Below are positions 1-8,233 of a DNA stretch of 64,000 bases, piece by piece (positions within the stretch are counted from its first letter, which is position 1; the number at the start of each line of letters is the position of its first letter). The translations under genes were made by a program, and so were the position numbers. The DNA lies in the NCBI RefSeq assembly GCF_045291395.1, contig NZ_CP152342.1, positions 4,030,001 through 4,094,000 of the forward strand, given 5' to 3'. The DNA is from MR-S7 sp000400995. Lineage in GTDB: Bacteria; Pseudomonadota; Gammaproteobacteria; Burkholderiales; Burkholderiaceae_C. The notes below the pieces were generated by a model, which was given only the letters and a program-made list of their open reading frames with translations, was not told the DNA's origin and made no database searches.

Positions 1-42
1 TTCAGCTACGGCGATTCGATGCTCCTCGAACGCACCCGTTGA
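1..42 (+). CDS. queA: C-terminal end of QueA (tRNA ribosyltransferase-isomerase), partial
   Basis: Only the last 13 codons are present. They read FSYGDSMLLERTR and end in TGA at 40-42. The FSYGD(A/S)M ending is characteristic of S-adenosylmethionine:tRNA ribosyltransferase-isomerase, the enzyme that builds epoxyqueuosine on tRNA wobble guanine. The stop overlaps the next gene's ATG in a TGATG arrangement, which suggests translational coupling. The call rests on a short tail, so confidence is moderate. Confidence 0.6.
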   Translation, partial: FSYGDSMLLERTR

Positions 43-920
43 TGGCACACACCAGCACACGCCATTCCGCCCTGGCGGGCATCGCGCTCACCGTGGGCGC
101 GTGCGCTTGCTTCGCGCTGCTCGACACCGCCACCAAGCTCGTCAGCGCCACGGTGCCGCTCTTCATGGCGCTGTGGCTGCGCTACCTGTTCCAGTCGCTG
201 CTCACCTCGGCCTGGGTGCTGCCGCGCTCCGGCTGGCGGCTGCCGCGCACCGCGCACCCGCGTTTCCAGATGCTGCGGGCAATGCTGTTCGCGGGCACCA
301 GCCTGTTCGGCTTCTTCAGCATCCGCGTGATGCCGCTGCCCGAATTCACCGCCATCGTCGCGGCCACGCCGCTGTGCGTGACGCTCGTGGCCGCGCTGTG
401 GCTGCGCCAGCACGTGAGCCTGCCGCGCTGGCTGCTGGTCGTCACGGGCCTGGCCAGCGTGATGCTCATCCTGCGCCCCGGCGGCGACACCCTCGGCTGG
501 GCCCTGCTGCTGCCGCTGGCCATGCTGGCACTGGCCACGGGCTACCAGATCCTCAGCAGCCTGATGGCGGGCCAGGAAGACCCGGCCACCACACAGTTCT
601 ACACAGGCTGGATCGCCACGGCGCTCACGTCGCTGGGCGCGCCCTTTGTCTGGACACAGATCGACAACCCGTGGATCTGGCTGGGCACCTTCGTCATGGG
701 CCTGTCGAGCGCGCTGGGCCACCTGATGCTGCTGCGCGCGTACGCACACACTACGCCCGCGACCATTGCGCCGTTCCTCTACACGCAGATCGGCTTCGCC
801 ATGCTCGCGGGCTGGGCGGTGTACGGGCACATGCCCGACGGCTGGTCGCTCGTGGGCATGGCGCTGATCGCGGCCAGCGGCGTGGCGAGCGCGTGGCTGA
901 CAGTGCGCGAGACGCGGTGA
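42..920 (+). CDS. EamA/DMT-family membrane transporter
   Basis: A 292-residue, very hydrophobic protein with about ten predicted membrane spans, starting near residue 10. It is laid out as two halves of five spans each, as in EamA (drug/metabolite transporter, RhaT-like) exporters. The first half contains the family-typical run FFSIRVMPLPEFTAIVAATP followed by a second small-residue-rich span. The ATG at 42 overlaps the queA stop; a TTG three bases upstream is the only alternative. The substrate cannot be deduced. The gene ends just before a hairpin repeat and converges on the gamma-glutamyltransferase gene. Confidence 0.85.
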   Translation: MAHTSTRHSALAGIALTVGACACFALLDTATKLVSATVPLFMALWLRYLFQSLLTSAWVLPRSGWRLPRTAHPRFQMLRAMLFAGTSLFGFFSIRVMPLPEFTAIVAATPLCVTLVAALWLRQHVSLPRWLLVVTGLASVMLILRPGGDTLGWALLLPLAMLALATGYQILSSLMAGQEDPATTQFYTGWIATALTSLGAPFVWTQIDNPWIWLGTFVMGLSSALGHLMLLRAYAHTTPATIAPFLYTQIGFAMLAGWAVYGHMPDGWSLVGMALIAASGVASAWLTVRETR

Positions 921-928
921 CGCTATAC

Positions 929-975
929 AAAAAATAGCTGCCAGCGCTTGCTGAAAAAGCGCTAGCGGCCGATTG
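929..975 (+). repeat. Hairpin repeat, copy 1
   Basis: First of about 17 related copies in the window. The consensus has an AATAGCTGC or TGATAGCTGC block, then AGCGCTTG, a short spacer, CAAGCGCT, and a tail close to GAGGCCGATTT. AGCGCTT and AAGCGCT form a hairpin. This copy lies between the convergent ends of the transporter and gamma-glutamyltransferase genes, where it could act as a transcription end point. Confidence 0.8.
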
Positions 976-978
976 GGC

Positions 979-2591
979 TTAGAACGCCACCGCGCACCCG
1001 TCCTTGCGCGGATCAGAGCCCGCGACGTACACGTCGCCCTGCCGCAGCACCAGCTGCGCGCCGCCGAAGGCGAAAACGCCGTTGCCCGCCTCCACCGTGA
1101 CCTCATGGCCGCGCGCGCGCAGCTGCTCTACCACGGCGGGATCGAACGCGGGTTCCACCGCCACGCCCTTGCCACCCGTCACGCGCCAGCGCGGCGCGTC
1201 GGCAGCGGCCTGCGGGTTCTGGCCGTAGCGCAGCACGCGCAAGGCCATCTGCGCGTGGCCCTGGCTCTGCATGGGGCCGCCCATCACGCCGAAGGCCATC
1301 TGCGGCGTGCCATCGGCGTGCATGGCGAAGGCGGGAATGATGGTGTGCGAGGGCGCTTGCGCGGGCCGACCTCGTTGGCATGGCCAGGCTCCAGCGTGAA
1401 GCCGTGGCCCCGGTTCTGCAGGCTGATGCCGGTGCCCGGCACGACCACGCCAGAGCCGAAGCCCATGTAGTTGGACTGGATGAACGAGACCATCATGCCG
1501 CCAGCATCAGCCGCCGCGAGGTACACCGTGCCGCCGGGACGCGGCGCGCCGTACGCGAGATCGCCCGCGCGCGCGGGGTTGATCAGTGCCGCGCGCTCGC
1601 GCAGGTATTCGGGGCGCAGCAGGTCGGCTGGCGCGACGCGCATGTGGTCGATGTCGGCGTTGTACTGGTGCAGGTCGGCGAAGGCGAGCTTCATGGCCTC
1701 GATCTGCAGGTGCACGCTGTCGATGCCGTCGAGCGGCTGGCTGCCGACGCCCAGGGCGTCGAGCATGCCCAGCGCCATCAGCGCCGCGATGCCCTGGCCG
1801 TTGGGCGGGATTTCGTGGATCACCGAGTCGCCGAAGCGCTGGCTCACCGTGCCCACCCAGTCGGCCTGGTGTGCGGCCAGGTCTTCGACGGTCATCGCAC
1901 CGCCGTTGGCCTGCGAATGCGCTGCCATCTTCTCGGCCAGCTCGCCGCGGTAGAACGCTTCGCCCTGCGTTGCAGCGATCAGCTCCAGCGTGCGCGCGTG
2001 CGCCTCGCTGCGAAACACCTCGCCCGCGCGCGGGGCACGGCCGCCGGGGAGGAAGCATTCGGCGAAGCCGGGCTGGCTGCCGAGCTTGGCGTCCCCAAGC
2101 TCCCACAGCCGCGCGATGGTGGGCGACACGGGAAAGCCATGGCGCGCGTAGTCGATGGCAGGCTGCGCGAGCTGCGCGAACGGCAGCTTGCCGAAGCGCT
2201 GCGACAGCGCCACCCATGCCGAGACGGCGCCTGGCACGGTGACCGCGTTCCAGCCTTTCTCGGGGATGCCGCCAAGCCGGGCAAAGTAGTCAGGCGTCCA
2301 CGCGGCGGGCGAGCGGCCCGAGGCGTTGAGGCCGTGCAGTTCCTTGCCATCCCAGACGATGGCGAAGCCGTCGCTGCCGATGCCGCAGCCCGAGGGCTCG
2401 ACCACGGTGAGCGCCATGGCGGCGGCCAGCGCCGCGTCCACCGCGTTGCCGCCGGCCAGCAGCATGCGCAGGCCGGCCTGGGCGGCCAGCGGCTGCGAGG
2501 TGGAGACGATGTTGCGCCCCATCACCGCGCTGCGGTGCGAGGCGTAGGGAAGGGTCCAGTCGAGGTTCTGTGCGTCGTGCATGGCGGTCAT
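979..2591 (-). CDS. Gamma-glutamyltransferase family protein (one frame break)
   Basis: Reads as a 537-residue gamma-glutamyltranspeptidase-fold enzyme (Ntn hydrolase) once a frame break at the GGG run 1351-1353 is repaired. The N-terminal part has GGNAVDAALAAAMALTVVEP and SGCGIGSDGF. The likely catalytic threonine lies in RPGGTVYLAAAD, where autocleavage would create the small subunit. The part beyond the break contains MAFGVMGGPMQSQGHAQ, typical of the family's C-terminus. No signal peptide is visible, so a cytoplasmic location is likely, unlike E. coli Ggt. Its ATG overlaps the stop of the upstream TctC gene (ATGA). One missing C in the coding strand explains the break; the restored frame reads RPSHTIIPAF. 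Confidence 0.82.
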
Positions 2592-3553
2592 TCCAGAGTG
2601 ATCTTGTGCTGGCGGATCACGCCCGCCCAGCGTGCGCTGTCGGCCTGCACCATGGCGGCGAACTGTGCGGGCGAGCCGGGCGCGGCGGGCTCCACGCCCA
2701 GCTTAGCGAGGCTGGCGGCCACCTCGGGCGTTTGCATGGCCTGGGTGAAGGCCTTGTGGATGCGCTCGACCAGCGCGGGCGGCGCGCCGGCGGGCAGGTA
2801 CACGCCGAACCACGTCACGGACGAATAGCCCGGCAGGCCCGATTCGGCCAGCGTGGGCAGCTCGGGCGCGAGCGCGCTGCGCTTCTCGCTGGTGACGGCC
2901 AGCGCGCGCAGGCGGCCGCTTTTCACGTGCGGCATGCCGGTGGGGATGGAGTCGAACAGCACGTGCACCTGGCCCGTGGCCAGGTCGGTGATGGACTGGG
3001 CCGTGCCCTTGTAGGGCACGTGCGTCATCTCGATGCCGGCCTGCGCGCTGAACGCCGCAGCGTTCAGATGCACGATGGTGCCGTTGCCGCTGGACGCATA
3101 GTTGAGCGCGCGCGGGTGGGCCTTGGCGTAGGCCACGAGTTCCTGCACCGTCTTGGCGGGGAGCGACGGCGTGACCAGCAGCACGCTGGCCGCGTCGGCC
3201 AGGTGCGCCACGGGCGTGAAGTCCTTGCGTGCGTCGTAGGCCAGGCGGGGCATGAGGTGCGGCGAAATGGCGTGCGTGCTGCTCGTGGTGAGCAGCAGCG
3301 TGTAGCCGTCGGGCTGCGCCTTGGCGGCCTCGCCCGCGCCGATGGTGCCGCCCGCGCCGGGCTTGTTGTCCACCACGAACTGCTGGCCCAGGTCCTGCGA
3401 CACGCGCTGCGTGACCACGCGCGCCACCAGGTCGGTCGCGCCGCTGGACGGGAAGGGCACGATCACCCGCACCGGCCGCGCGGGCCAGTCCTGGGCCTGC
3501 GCCAGTGCCACCCCGGCCATCCACAATGCCACGCCCCATGCCCATTTGCGCAT
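2588..3553 (-). CDS. Tripartite tricarboxylate transporter (Bug/TctC) substrate-binding protein
   Basis: A 321-residue periplasmic solute-binding protein. A signal peptide covers residues 1-20 and ends AQAQ before DWPARPVRVIVPF, the standard start of mature Bug proteins. Family motifs follow: GGATDL-like SSGATDLVAR, NKPGAGGTIGA, DGYTLL and the later VPYKGTA. Bug proteins bind carboxylates and pass them to TctAB, but many, like this one, have no TctAB nearby. It is co-transcribed with the gamma-glutamyltransferase gene (4-nt overlap), so a gamma-glutamyl compound is a possible ligand (inference). It is divergent from the LysR gene, which probably controls it. Confidence 0.92.
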   Translation of the reverse strand: MRKWAWGVALWMAGVALAQAQDWPARPVRVIVPFPSSGATDLVARVVTQRVSQDLGQQFVVDNKPGAGGTIGAGEAAKAQPDGYTLLLTTSSTHAISPHLMPRLAYDARKDFTPVAHLADAASVLLVTPSLPAKTVQELVAYAKAHPRALNYASSGNGTIVHLNAAAFSAQAGIEMTHVPYKGTAQSITDLATGQVHVLFDSIPTGMPHVKSGRLRALAVTSEKRSALAPELPTLAESGLPGYSSVTWFGVYLPAGAPPALVERIHKAFTQAMQTPEVAASLAKLGVEPAAPGSPAQFAAMVQADSARWAGVIRQHKITLE

Positions 3554-3637
3554 CGCCCGCTCCTTTTGTCTCCGTTGGAAGCCGGCATCTTAGAAAAGCG
3601 CCCGCGTTCTGACCAACACCGATTCTGCAATCCTGCG

Positions 3638-3652
3638 TTGCCGGATCGGCAA
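3638..3652. promoter_or_regulatory. Candidate LysR operator between divergent genes
   Basis: A perfect inverted repeat TTGCCG-GAT-CGGCAA sits in the 116-bp divergent region, 18 bp before the LysR ATG. It contains the T-N11-A spacing (T3639 to A3651) expected of LysR-family boxes. Autoregulation and control of the TctC operon is inferred from position. Confidence 0.5.
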
Positions 3653-3669
3653 AGTGCATACTCGCGCGC

Positions 3670-4574
3670 ATGCGTGCCCACCAGTTGCAGGACACCGCGC
3701 TGCGCTACTTCCTCGAGGTGGCGCAGTGCGGCTCGATCACCGAGGCGTCGGCGCGCCTGCATGTGGCCGCGTCGGCGCTGAGCCGGCAGATCGCCGGACT
3801 GGAGGCGCAGCTCGGCGCGCCGCTGTTCGAGCGGCACCCGCGCGGCATGGTGCTCACCGAGGCCGGCGAGATCCTGGCGCGCCATGCGCGGCGCGCGCAC
3901 CTGGACGCCGAGCGCGCGCTGGGCGAGATCGGCGCGCTGCGCGGCCTGCGCGCGGGCCAGGTGCGGCTGGCCACGTCGGACGCATTCGCCAACGAACTCG
4001 TGCCGCGCCTGTGCGCCCGCTTCCAGCAGGCGCACCAGGGCATCCGCTTCAGCGTGCAGGTGCTGCCCACGGCCGAGGTGCCCGGCGCGGTGCGCGGCGG
4101 GGCGGCCGACATCGGCCTGTGCTTCAGCCGCGCGCCCGAGAAGGACATCGAGGTGGCCTACCGCCAGAGCGCTCCCGTGCAGGCCCTGCTTCCCCCGGCC
4201 ACGCGCTGGCGCGGGCGCGCAGCCTCACCCTCGCGCGCATGGCGCGCTACCCGCTGGCCCTGCCGCCGCCCGAGACCACGGTGCGCCAGATGGTCGACGT
4301 GGCCTGCAGCCGCCAGGGCCTGCGGCTGGACCCCGTGCTGGTGAGCGGCCATGCCCGCACGCTGCTGCACTTCGTGGCCAGCGGCGGCGGCCTGTCGGTG
4401 GGCAGCGAAGTGGCGGCGCGCCACCTGGTAGCGGCCGGCGAGCTGGTGGCGCGGCCCATCGGCGACCAGGGCATGGACCTGCGCGACATTGAGGTGCAGA
4501 CGCTGGCGGGCCGCAGCCTGCCGGTGGCGGCGCAGGCCTTCCTCGCGCTGCTGCGCGAGAGCCTGCCGGGATAA
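3670..4574 (+). CDS. LysR-family transcriptional regulator (one frame break)
   Basis: A 301-residue LysR regulator after repair of one missing base near 4197 (run CCCCCGG). The N-terminal winged helix-turn-helix is clear: RYFLEVAQCGSITEASARLH followed by SALSRQIAGLEAQLGAPLF. The effector-binding domain runs through the break: the upstream frame ends at QALLPP and the downstream frame resumes at GHALARARSLTLARMARYPL. Divergent orientation relative to the TctC/gamma-glutamyltransferase operon and the palindrome between them suggest that operon is its target. The effector is unknown. Confidence 0.85.
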
Positions 4575-4581
4575 AGACTGC

Positions 4582-5289
4582 TCAGTAGCCGTGCTGCTCG
4601 CGGAAGGCGCGCGCCTTGCCGAAGTGCCCGCAGCCGATGAACGGCACGGGCGGGCGCAGCGCCGACAGCGGCGAGGGGTGGTTGGCCGTGAGCACCAGAT
4701 GCCCCCGGCCCTGCGGGATGAAAGCGCGCTTGGATTGCGCGTGGCTGCCCCAGAGCATGAAGACCACCGGCCGCTCCGCTTCGGCCACGTGGCGGATCAC
4801 GGCGTCGGTCAGCAGCTCCCAGCCCTTGCCGGAATGGCTGGCGGCCTGGCCCTCCTCCACCGTGAGGCAGGTGTTGAGCAGCAGCACGCCGTTCTTGGCC
4901 CACTTGACGAGGCTGCCGCCCGGGTTGGGGAATGGCGGGAACGGCACGTCCAGGTCGCGCTGCATTTCCTTGAAGATGTTCTGCAGCGAGGGCGGCAGGC
5001 GCACGCCGGGCGCGACGGAGAAGGCCAGCCCTTCGGCCTGGCCGCGCCCGTGGTACGGGTCCTGCCCCAGGATGACCACGCGCACCTGCTCGGGCGGCGT
5101 CAGTTCCAGCGCGCGCAGGGGCTTCGGGGGAAAGATGGTGGCGCCGGCCTCCAGCCGCGATTGCAGGAAGGCGAGCAGCGCCTGGCCGCGTTCGCTGGCG
5201 AAGAAGCCATCGACCAGCGGCTGCCAGCCGGGGGCGACAGGCCAATCCGCCGGGTCGGCGGTGACGAGCTGGGTGTCTTCCGAATTCAT
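4582..5289 (-). CDS. ung: Uracil-DNA glycosylase
   Basis: A 235-residue family 1 uracil-DNA glycosylase that removes uracil from DNA to start base excision repair. The water-activating loop GQDPYH is at 75-80 (catalytic Asp77). The uracil-binding segment LLLNT precedes residue 140, and the DNA-intercalation loop NHPSPLS carries His204. ATG at 5289 is preferred over a TTG six bases upstream. The gene's upstream region is a hairpin repeat that also forms the end of trpC. Confidence 0.97.
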   Translation of the reverse strand: MNSEDTQLVTADPADWPVAPGWQPLVDGFFASERGQALLAFLQSRLEAGATIFPPKPLRALELTPPEQVRVVILGQDPYHGRGQAEGLAFSVAPGVRLPPSLQNIFKEMQRDLDVPFPPFPNPGGSLVKWAKNGVLLLNTCLTVEEGQAASHSGKGWELLTDAVIRHVAEAERPVVFMLWGSHAQSKRAFIPQGRGHLVLTANHPSPLSALRPPVPFIGCGHFGKARAFREQHGY

Positions 5290-5291
5290 GG

Positions 5292-5346
5292 TCAAAAGTG
5301 CCTCCAGCGCTTATCCATCAAGCGCGAGCAGCTATCAAGAAAATAG
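5292..5346 (-). repeat. Hairpin repeat, copy 2 (forms the trpC 3' end)
   Basis: Copy in minus orientation with CTCCAGCGCTT, spacer, AAGCGCGAGCAGCTATC. It belongs to the subtype whose second arm is followed by GAGCAG. The last residues of TrpC and its TGA (5335-5337) fall inside the element. It may terminate the trp operon. Confidence 0.8.
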
Positions 5347-6135
5347 CTTTGCGAGTGCGAGCCCCGGCTCCGGCGCGCGCATGAACGCCTCGCCGACGAG
5401 GAAGGCGTCGATGCCCGCATCGCGCAGGGTCTTCACGTCGTCGGGCGCAAGGATGCCCGATTCGGCCACCAGCAGGCGATCCTGCGGCACGTGCTTTTGC
5501 AGATCCAGCGTGGTCTGGATCGACACCTCGAACGTGCGCAGGTTGCGGTTGTTGATGCCGACGAGCGGGGTCTTCAGCTTCAACGCGCGATCCAGCTCCG
5601 CGCCGTCGTGCACCTCGACCAGCACGGCCATGTCCAGGCTGCGGGCGATCTGCTCCATCTCGGCCATCAGGCCATCCTGAAGGCAGGCGGCGATCAGCAG
5701 CACGCAGTCGGCCCCCATCGCGCGCGACTCGTAGATCTGGTACGGATCGACCATGAAGTCCTTGCGCAGCACGGGCAGTTGGCAGCTCGCGCGCGCCTGC
5801 TTCAGGTAGTCGGGCTGGCCCTGGAAGAACTGGCGGTCGGTCAGCACCGAGAGGCAGGCGGCGCTGACTTTGCCATCGCCTTCGGCGTAGCTCTGGGCGA
5901 TGTCGGCGGGGATGAAGTCCTCGCGGATCACGCCCTTGCTGGGGCTGGCCTTCTTGATCTCGGCGATCACGCCGGCCTGGCCCTTGGCTATTTCTGCGCG
6001 CAGCGCGCCCACGAAGTCGCGCGTGAGCACGCGGCTTTCGGCGTCGCGGCGCATCTCGGCGAAGGGCATGCGCTTCTTCGCGGCGGCCACTTCCTCGGCC
6101 TTCACGTCGCAGATTTTTTGCAGGATGTCGGACAT
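5335..6135 (-). CDS. trpC: Indole-3-glycerol phosphate synthase
   Basis: A 266-residue TIM-barrel enzyme that closes the indole ring from carboxyphenylaminodeoxyribulose phosphate, the fourth step of tryptophan synthesis. Family motifs are present: IAEIKKASPSKG, PVLRKDFMVDPYQ, VGINNRNLRTF and VAESGI. It is monofunctional with no TrpF fusion. It is the last gene of the trp operon, a few bases after the 51-residue membrane protein gene. Its final residues (AKLFS) are encoded by a copy of the window's hairpin repeat. Confidence 0.97.
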   Translation of the reverse strand: MSDILQKICDVKAEEVAAAKKRMPFAEMRRDAESRVLTRDFVGALRAEIAKGQAGVIAEIKKASPSKGVIREDFIPADIAQSYAEGDGKVSAACLSVLTDRQFFQGQPDYLKQARASCQLPVLRKDFMVDPYQIYESRAMGADCVLLIAACLQDGLMAEMEQIARSLDMAVLVEVHDGAELDRALKLKTPLVGINNRNLRTFEVSIQTTLDLQKHVPQDRLLVAESGILAPDDVKTLRDAGIDAFLVGEAFMRAPEPGLALAKLFS

Positions 6136-6142
6136 GGCGTTT

Positions 6143-6298
6143 TCAGTCTTCGGAAGGCTTGTCGGTGGGCGGCGGCGCGCGCAGCACCTTGCGGATGACG
6201 TGGTGCATGGCAATGCCCACGACGATGAAGAGCAGCGACACGCCCAGCACGATCCACGTGCCCGCGTCGTGCCAGATGGGCGCATCCAGCAGGCTCAT
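6143..6298 (-). CDS. 51-residue single-pass membrane protein in the trp operon
   Basis: A small gene between trpD and trpC. Its ATG overlaps the trpD stop (ATGA) and it ends 7 bp before the trpC start. The protein begins MSLLDAPIWHDAGTW, then has one hydrophobic span at roughly residues 15-34 (WIVLGVSLLFIVVGIAM), a basic stretch HHVIRKVLRAP and a polar tail PTDKPSED. The positive charge after the span suggests an outward-facing N-terminus. I do not recognise the family. Translational coupling inside a biosynthetic operon argues that it is real. Confidence 0.65.
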   Translation of the reverse strand: MSLLDAPIWHDAGTWIVLGVSLLFIVVGIAMHHVIRKVLRAPPPTDKPSED

Positions 6299-7326
6299 GC
6301 GCCAGCGAGCTGATGGGTATAGGCCGCCAGCGCGTCGAGCCTGGCACGCGCCGCACCGCTGTCGATGGCGGCCTGCGCGCGCGCGAGGCCCTCGGCGATG
6401 CTGGGCACCACGTTGGCCGCATAGAGCGCCGCACCCGCGTTCAGGCAGACGATGTCGCGCGCCGGGCCCTGGGCGCCGCTCAGCACTTCGAGCAGCATGG
6501 CCTTGGATTCCTCGGGGCTGTCCACGCGCAGCGCGCGCGTGCCGGCCATGCGCAGGCCGAAGTCCTCGGGGTGGACTTCGTATTCGCGCACCACGCCGTC
6601 CTTCAGCTCGCCCACCAGCGTGCCTGCGCCCAGGCTGATCTCGTCGAGCCCGTCGCGGCCGTAGACGACCAGCGCATGCTCGGCGCCCAGGCGCTGCAGC
6701 GCGCGCACCTGGATGCCCACGAGGTCTTCGTGGAACACGCCCATGAGGATGTTGGGCGCGCCGGCCGGGTTGGTGAGCGGGCCCAGGATGTTGAAGATCG
6801 TGCGCACGCCCAGTTCCTTGCGCACGGGTGCCACGTTCTTCATGGCCGGATGGTGGTTGGGCGCGAACATGAAGCCGATGCCGACTTCCTGGATGCACTG
6901 GGCGATCTGCTCAGGCGCCAGGTTGATGTGGATGCCCAGCGCCTCCATCGCGTCCGCGCTGCCCGACTTGCTCGACACGCCGCGCCCGCCGTGCTTGCTG
7001 ACCTTGCCGCCCGCGGCGGCGATCACGAAGGTGGAGCAGGTGGAGATGTTGAAGGTGTTCGCCCCGTCGCCGCCCGTGCCCACGATGTCCACGAGGTGCC
7101 GGGTGTCGGCCACGTGCACCTTGTTGGAGAACTCGCGCATCACCTGCGCGGCGGCGGTGATCTCGCCGATGGTTTCCTTCTTCACGCGCAGGCCGGTGAC
7201 GATGGCCGCCGTCATCACGGGCGACAGCTCGCCGCTCATGATGAGGCGCATCAGGTGCAGCATCTCGTCGTGGAAGATTTCCCGGTGCTCGATGGTGCGC
7301 TGCAGCGCTTCTTGCGGGGTGATCAT
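6295..7326 (-). CDS. trpD: Anthranilate phosphoribosyltransferase
   Basis: A 343-residue enzyme transferring phosphoribosyl from PRPP to anthranilate, the second step of tryptophan synthesis. Visible signatures are the PRPP-binding loop DIVGTGGDG, NISTCS, KHGGRGVSSKSGSAD and the anthranilate-site segment FAPNHHPAMKNVAPVR followed by NILGPLTNPA. The ATG overlaps the trpG stop (ATGA), and its own stop overlaps the next start. This forms a tightly coupled chain. Confidence 0.98.
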   Translation of the reverse strand: MITPQEALQRTIEHREIFHDEMLHLMRLIMSGELSPVMTAAIVTGLRVKKETIGEITAAAQVMREFSNKVHVADTRHLVDIVGTGGDGANTFNISTCSTFVIAAAGGKVSKHGGRGVSSKSGSADAMEALGIHINLAPEQIAQCIQEVGIGFMFAPNHHPAMKNVAPVRKELGVRTIFNILGPLTNPAGAPNILMGVFHEDLVGIQVRALQRLGAEHALVVYGRDGLDEISLGAGTLVGELKDGVVREYEVHPEDFGLRMAGTRALRVDSPEESKAMLLEVLSGAQGPARDIVCLNAGAALYAANVVPSIAEGLARAQAAIDSGAARARLDALAAYTHQLAGA

Positions 7327-7895
7327 CGCGCTTGCTCCAGGAAGTTCTTCAGCATGGCGTGGCCGTGCTCGGTCAGGATGCTTTCGGGGTGGAACTGCAC
7401 ACCCTCGATGGGCAGCTCGCGGTGGCGCACGCCCATGATCTCGCCGTCATCCGTCCAGGCCGTGACCTCCAGCACCTCGGGGCAGCTCTCGCGCTCGATG
7501 GCCAGCGAGTGGTAGCGGTTCACCGTGAACTGCTCCGGCAGGCCCGCGAACACGCCCTTTTGCGTCGTGGTGATGACGCTGGTCTTGCCGTGCATCAGCT
7601 CCTGCGCGCGGATGATCTTGCCGCCGAAGGCCGCCCCGATGCTCTGGTGCCCCAGGCACACGCCCAGGATCGGCAGCTTGCCCGCGAAGTGCTGGATGGC
7701 CGCGACGGAGACGCCTGCTTCAGCCGGCGAGCACGGGCCGGGCGAAATCACCAGCCGCTCTGGCGCGCGCGCGGCGATGCCCTCCAGCGTGATCTCGTCG
7801 TTGCGGAACACCTCCACGTCTGCGCCCAGTTCGCCCAGGTACTGCACGATGTTGTAGGTGAAGCTGTCGTAGTTGTCGATCATGAGGAGTTTCAT
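7323..7895 (-). CDS. trpG: Anthranilate synthase glutamine amidotransferase component
   Basis: A 190-residue class I glutamine amidotransferase subunit supplying ammonia to TrpE. It has the N-terminal MIDNYDSFTYN, the oxyanion segment ISPGPCSP, the nucleophile elbow GVCLGHQSIG and the His-Glu pair in GVQFHPESILTEHG. Its ATG overlaps the stop of the chorismate mutase gene. In many bacteria this subunit also serves folate synthesis; its operon position here argues for tryptophan. Confidence 0.98.
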   Translation of the reverse strand: MKLLMIDNYDSFTYNIVQYLGELGADVEVFRNDEITLEGIAARAPERLVISPGPCSPAEAGVSVAAIQHFAGKLPILGVCLGHQSIGAAFGGKIIRAQELMHGKTSVITTTQKGVFAGLPEQFTVNRYHSLAIERESCPEVLEVTAWTDDGEIMGVRHRELPIEGVQFHPESILTEHGHAMLKNFLEQAR

Positions 7896-8233
7896 GCGTG
7901 CTCTCCCTTCGGTTGGAGTCCCTCGGCGCGCAGCCGGGCCAGCTCGTCGTGTTCGTAGGCGATGTAGCACTCCATCATCGCGCGGTAGAGGCGCTCGATC
8001 AGGTCGGCGTTGCCCCCTTCGGCCTCGGCCATGGGGCGCACGCGGTCGATGATGGCCTGGATGCGCGCCTCGTCGCGCACCAGCGACTCGTCGTTCTTCA
8101 CGCGCGCGGCCTGGGTCATGTAGCCGCCGCGCGCCACCAGCAGGGGCACCAGCACGTCGTCCAGCGCGTTCACGCCGTCGCGCACGTCGCGCATGGTGGC
8201 GCAGTGCTTCACGGTATCGATGGCGCGGGTCAT
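7892..8233 (-). CDS. AroQ-class chorismate mutase-like protein (PchB subgroup)
   Basis: A 113-residue all-helical protein inserted between trpE and trpG. It shows the AroQ layout: an N-terminal helix with RDGVNALDDVLVPLLVARG, a second with QAARVKNDE then RDEARIQAIIDR, and a third ending LYRAMMECYIAYE. The arginines and lysine expected to bind chorismate are present. The last helix resembles isochorismate pyruvate-lyase PchB as well as chorismate mutase, so the reaction could be either. Placement in the trp operon favours a chorismate branch-point role. It overlaps both neighbours by 4 nt. Confidence 0.8.
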   Translation of the reverse strand: MTRAIDTVKHCATMRDVRDGVNALDDVLVPLLVARGGYMTQAARVKNDESLVRDEARIQAIIDRVRPMAEAEGGNADLIERLYRAMMECYIAYEHDELARLRAEGLQPKGEHA

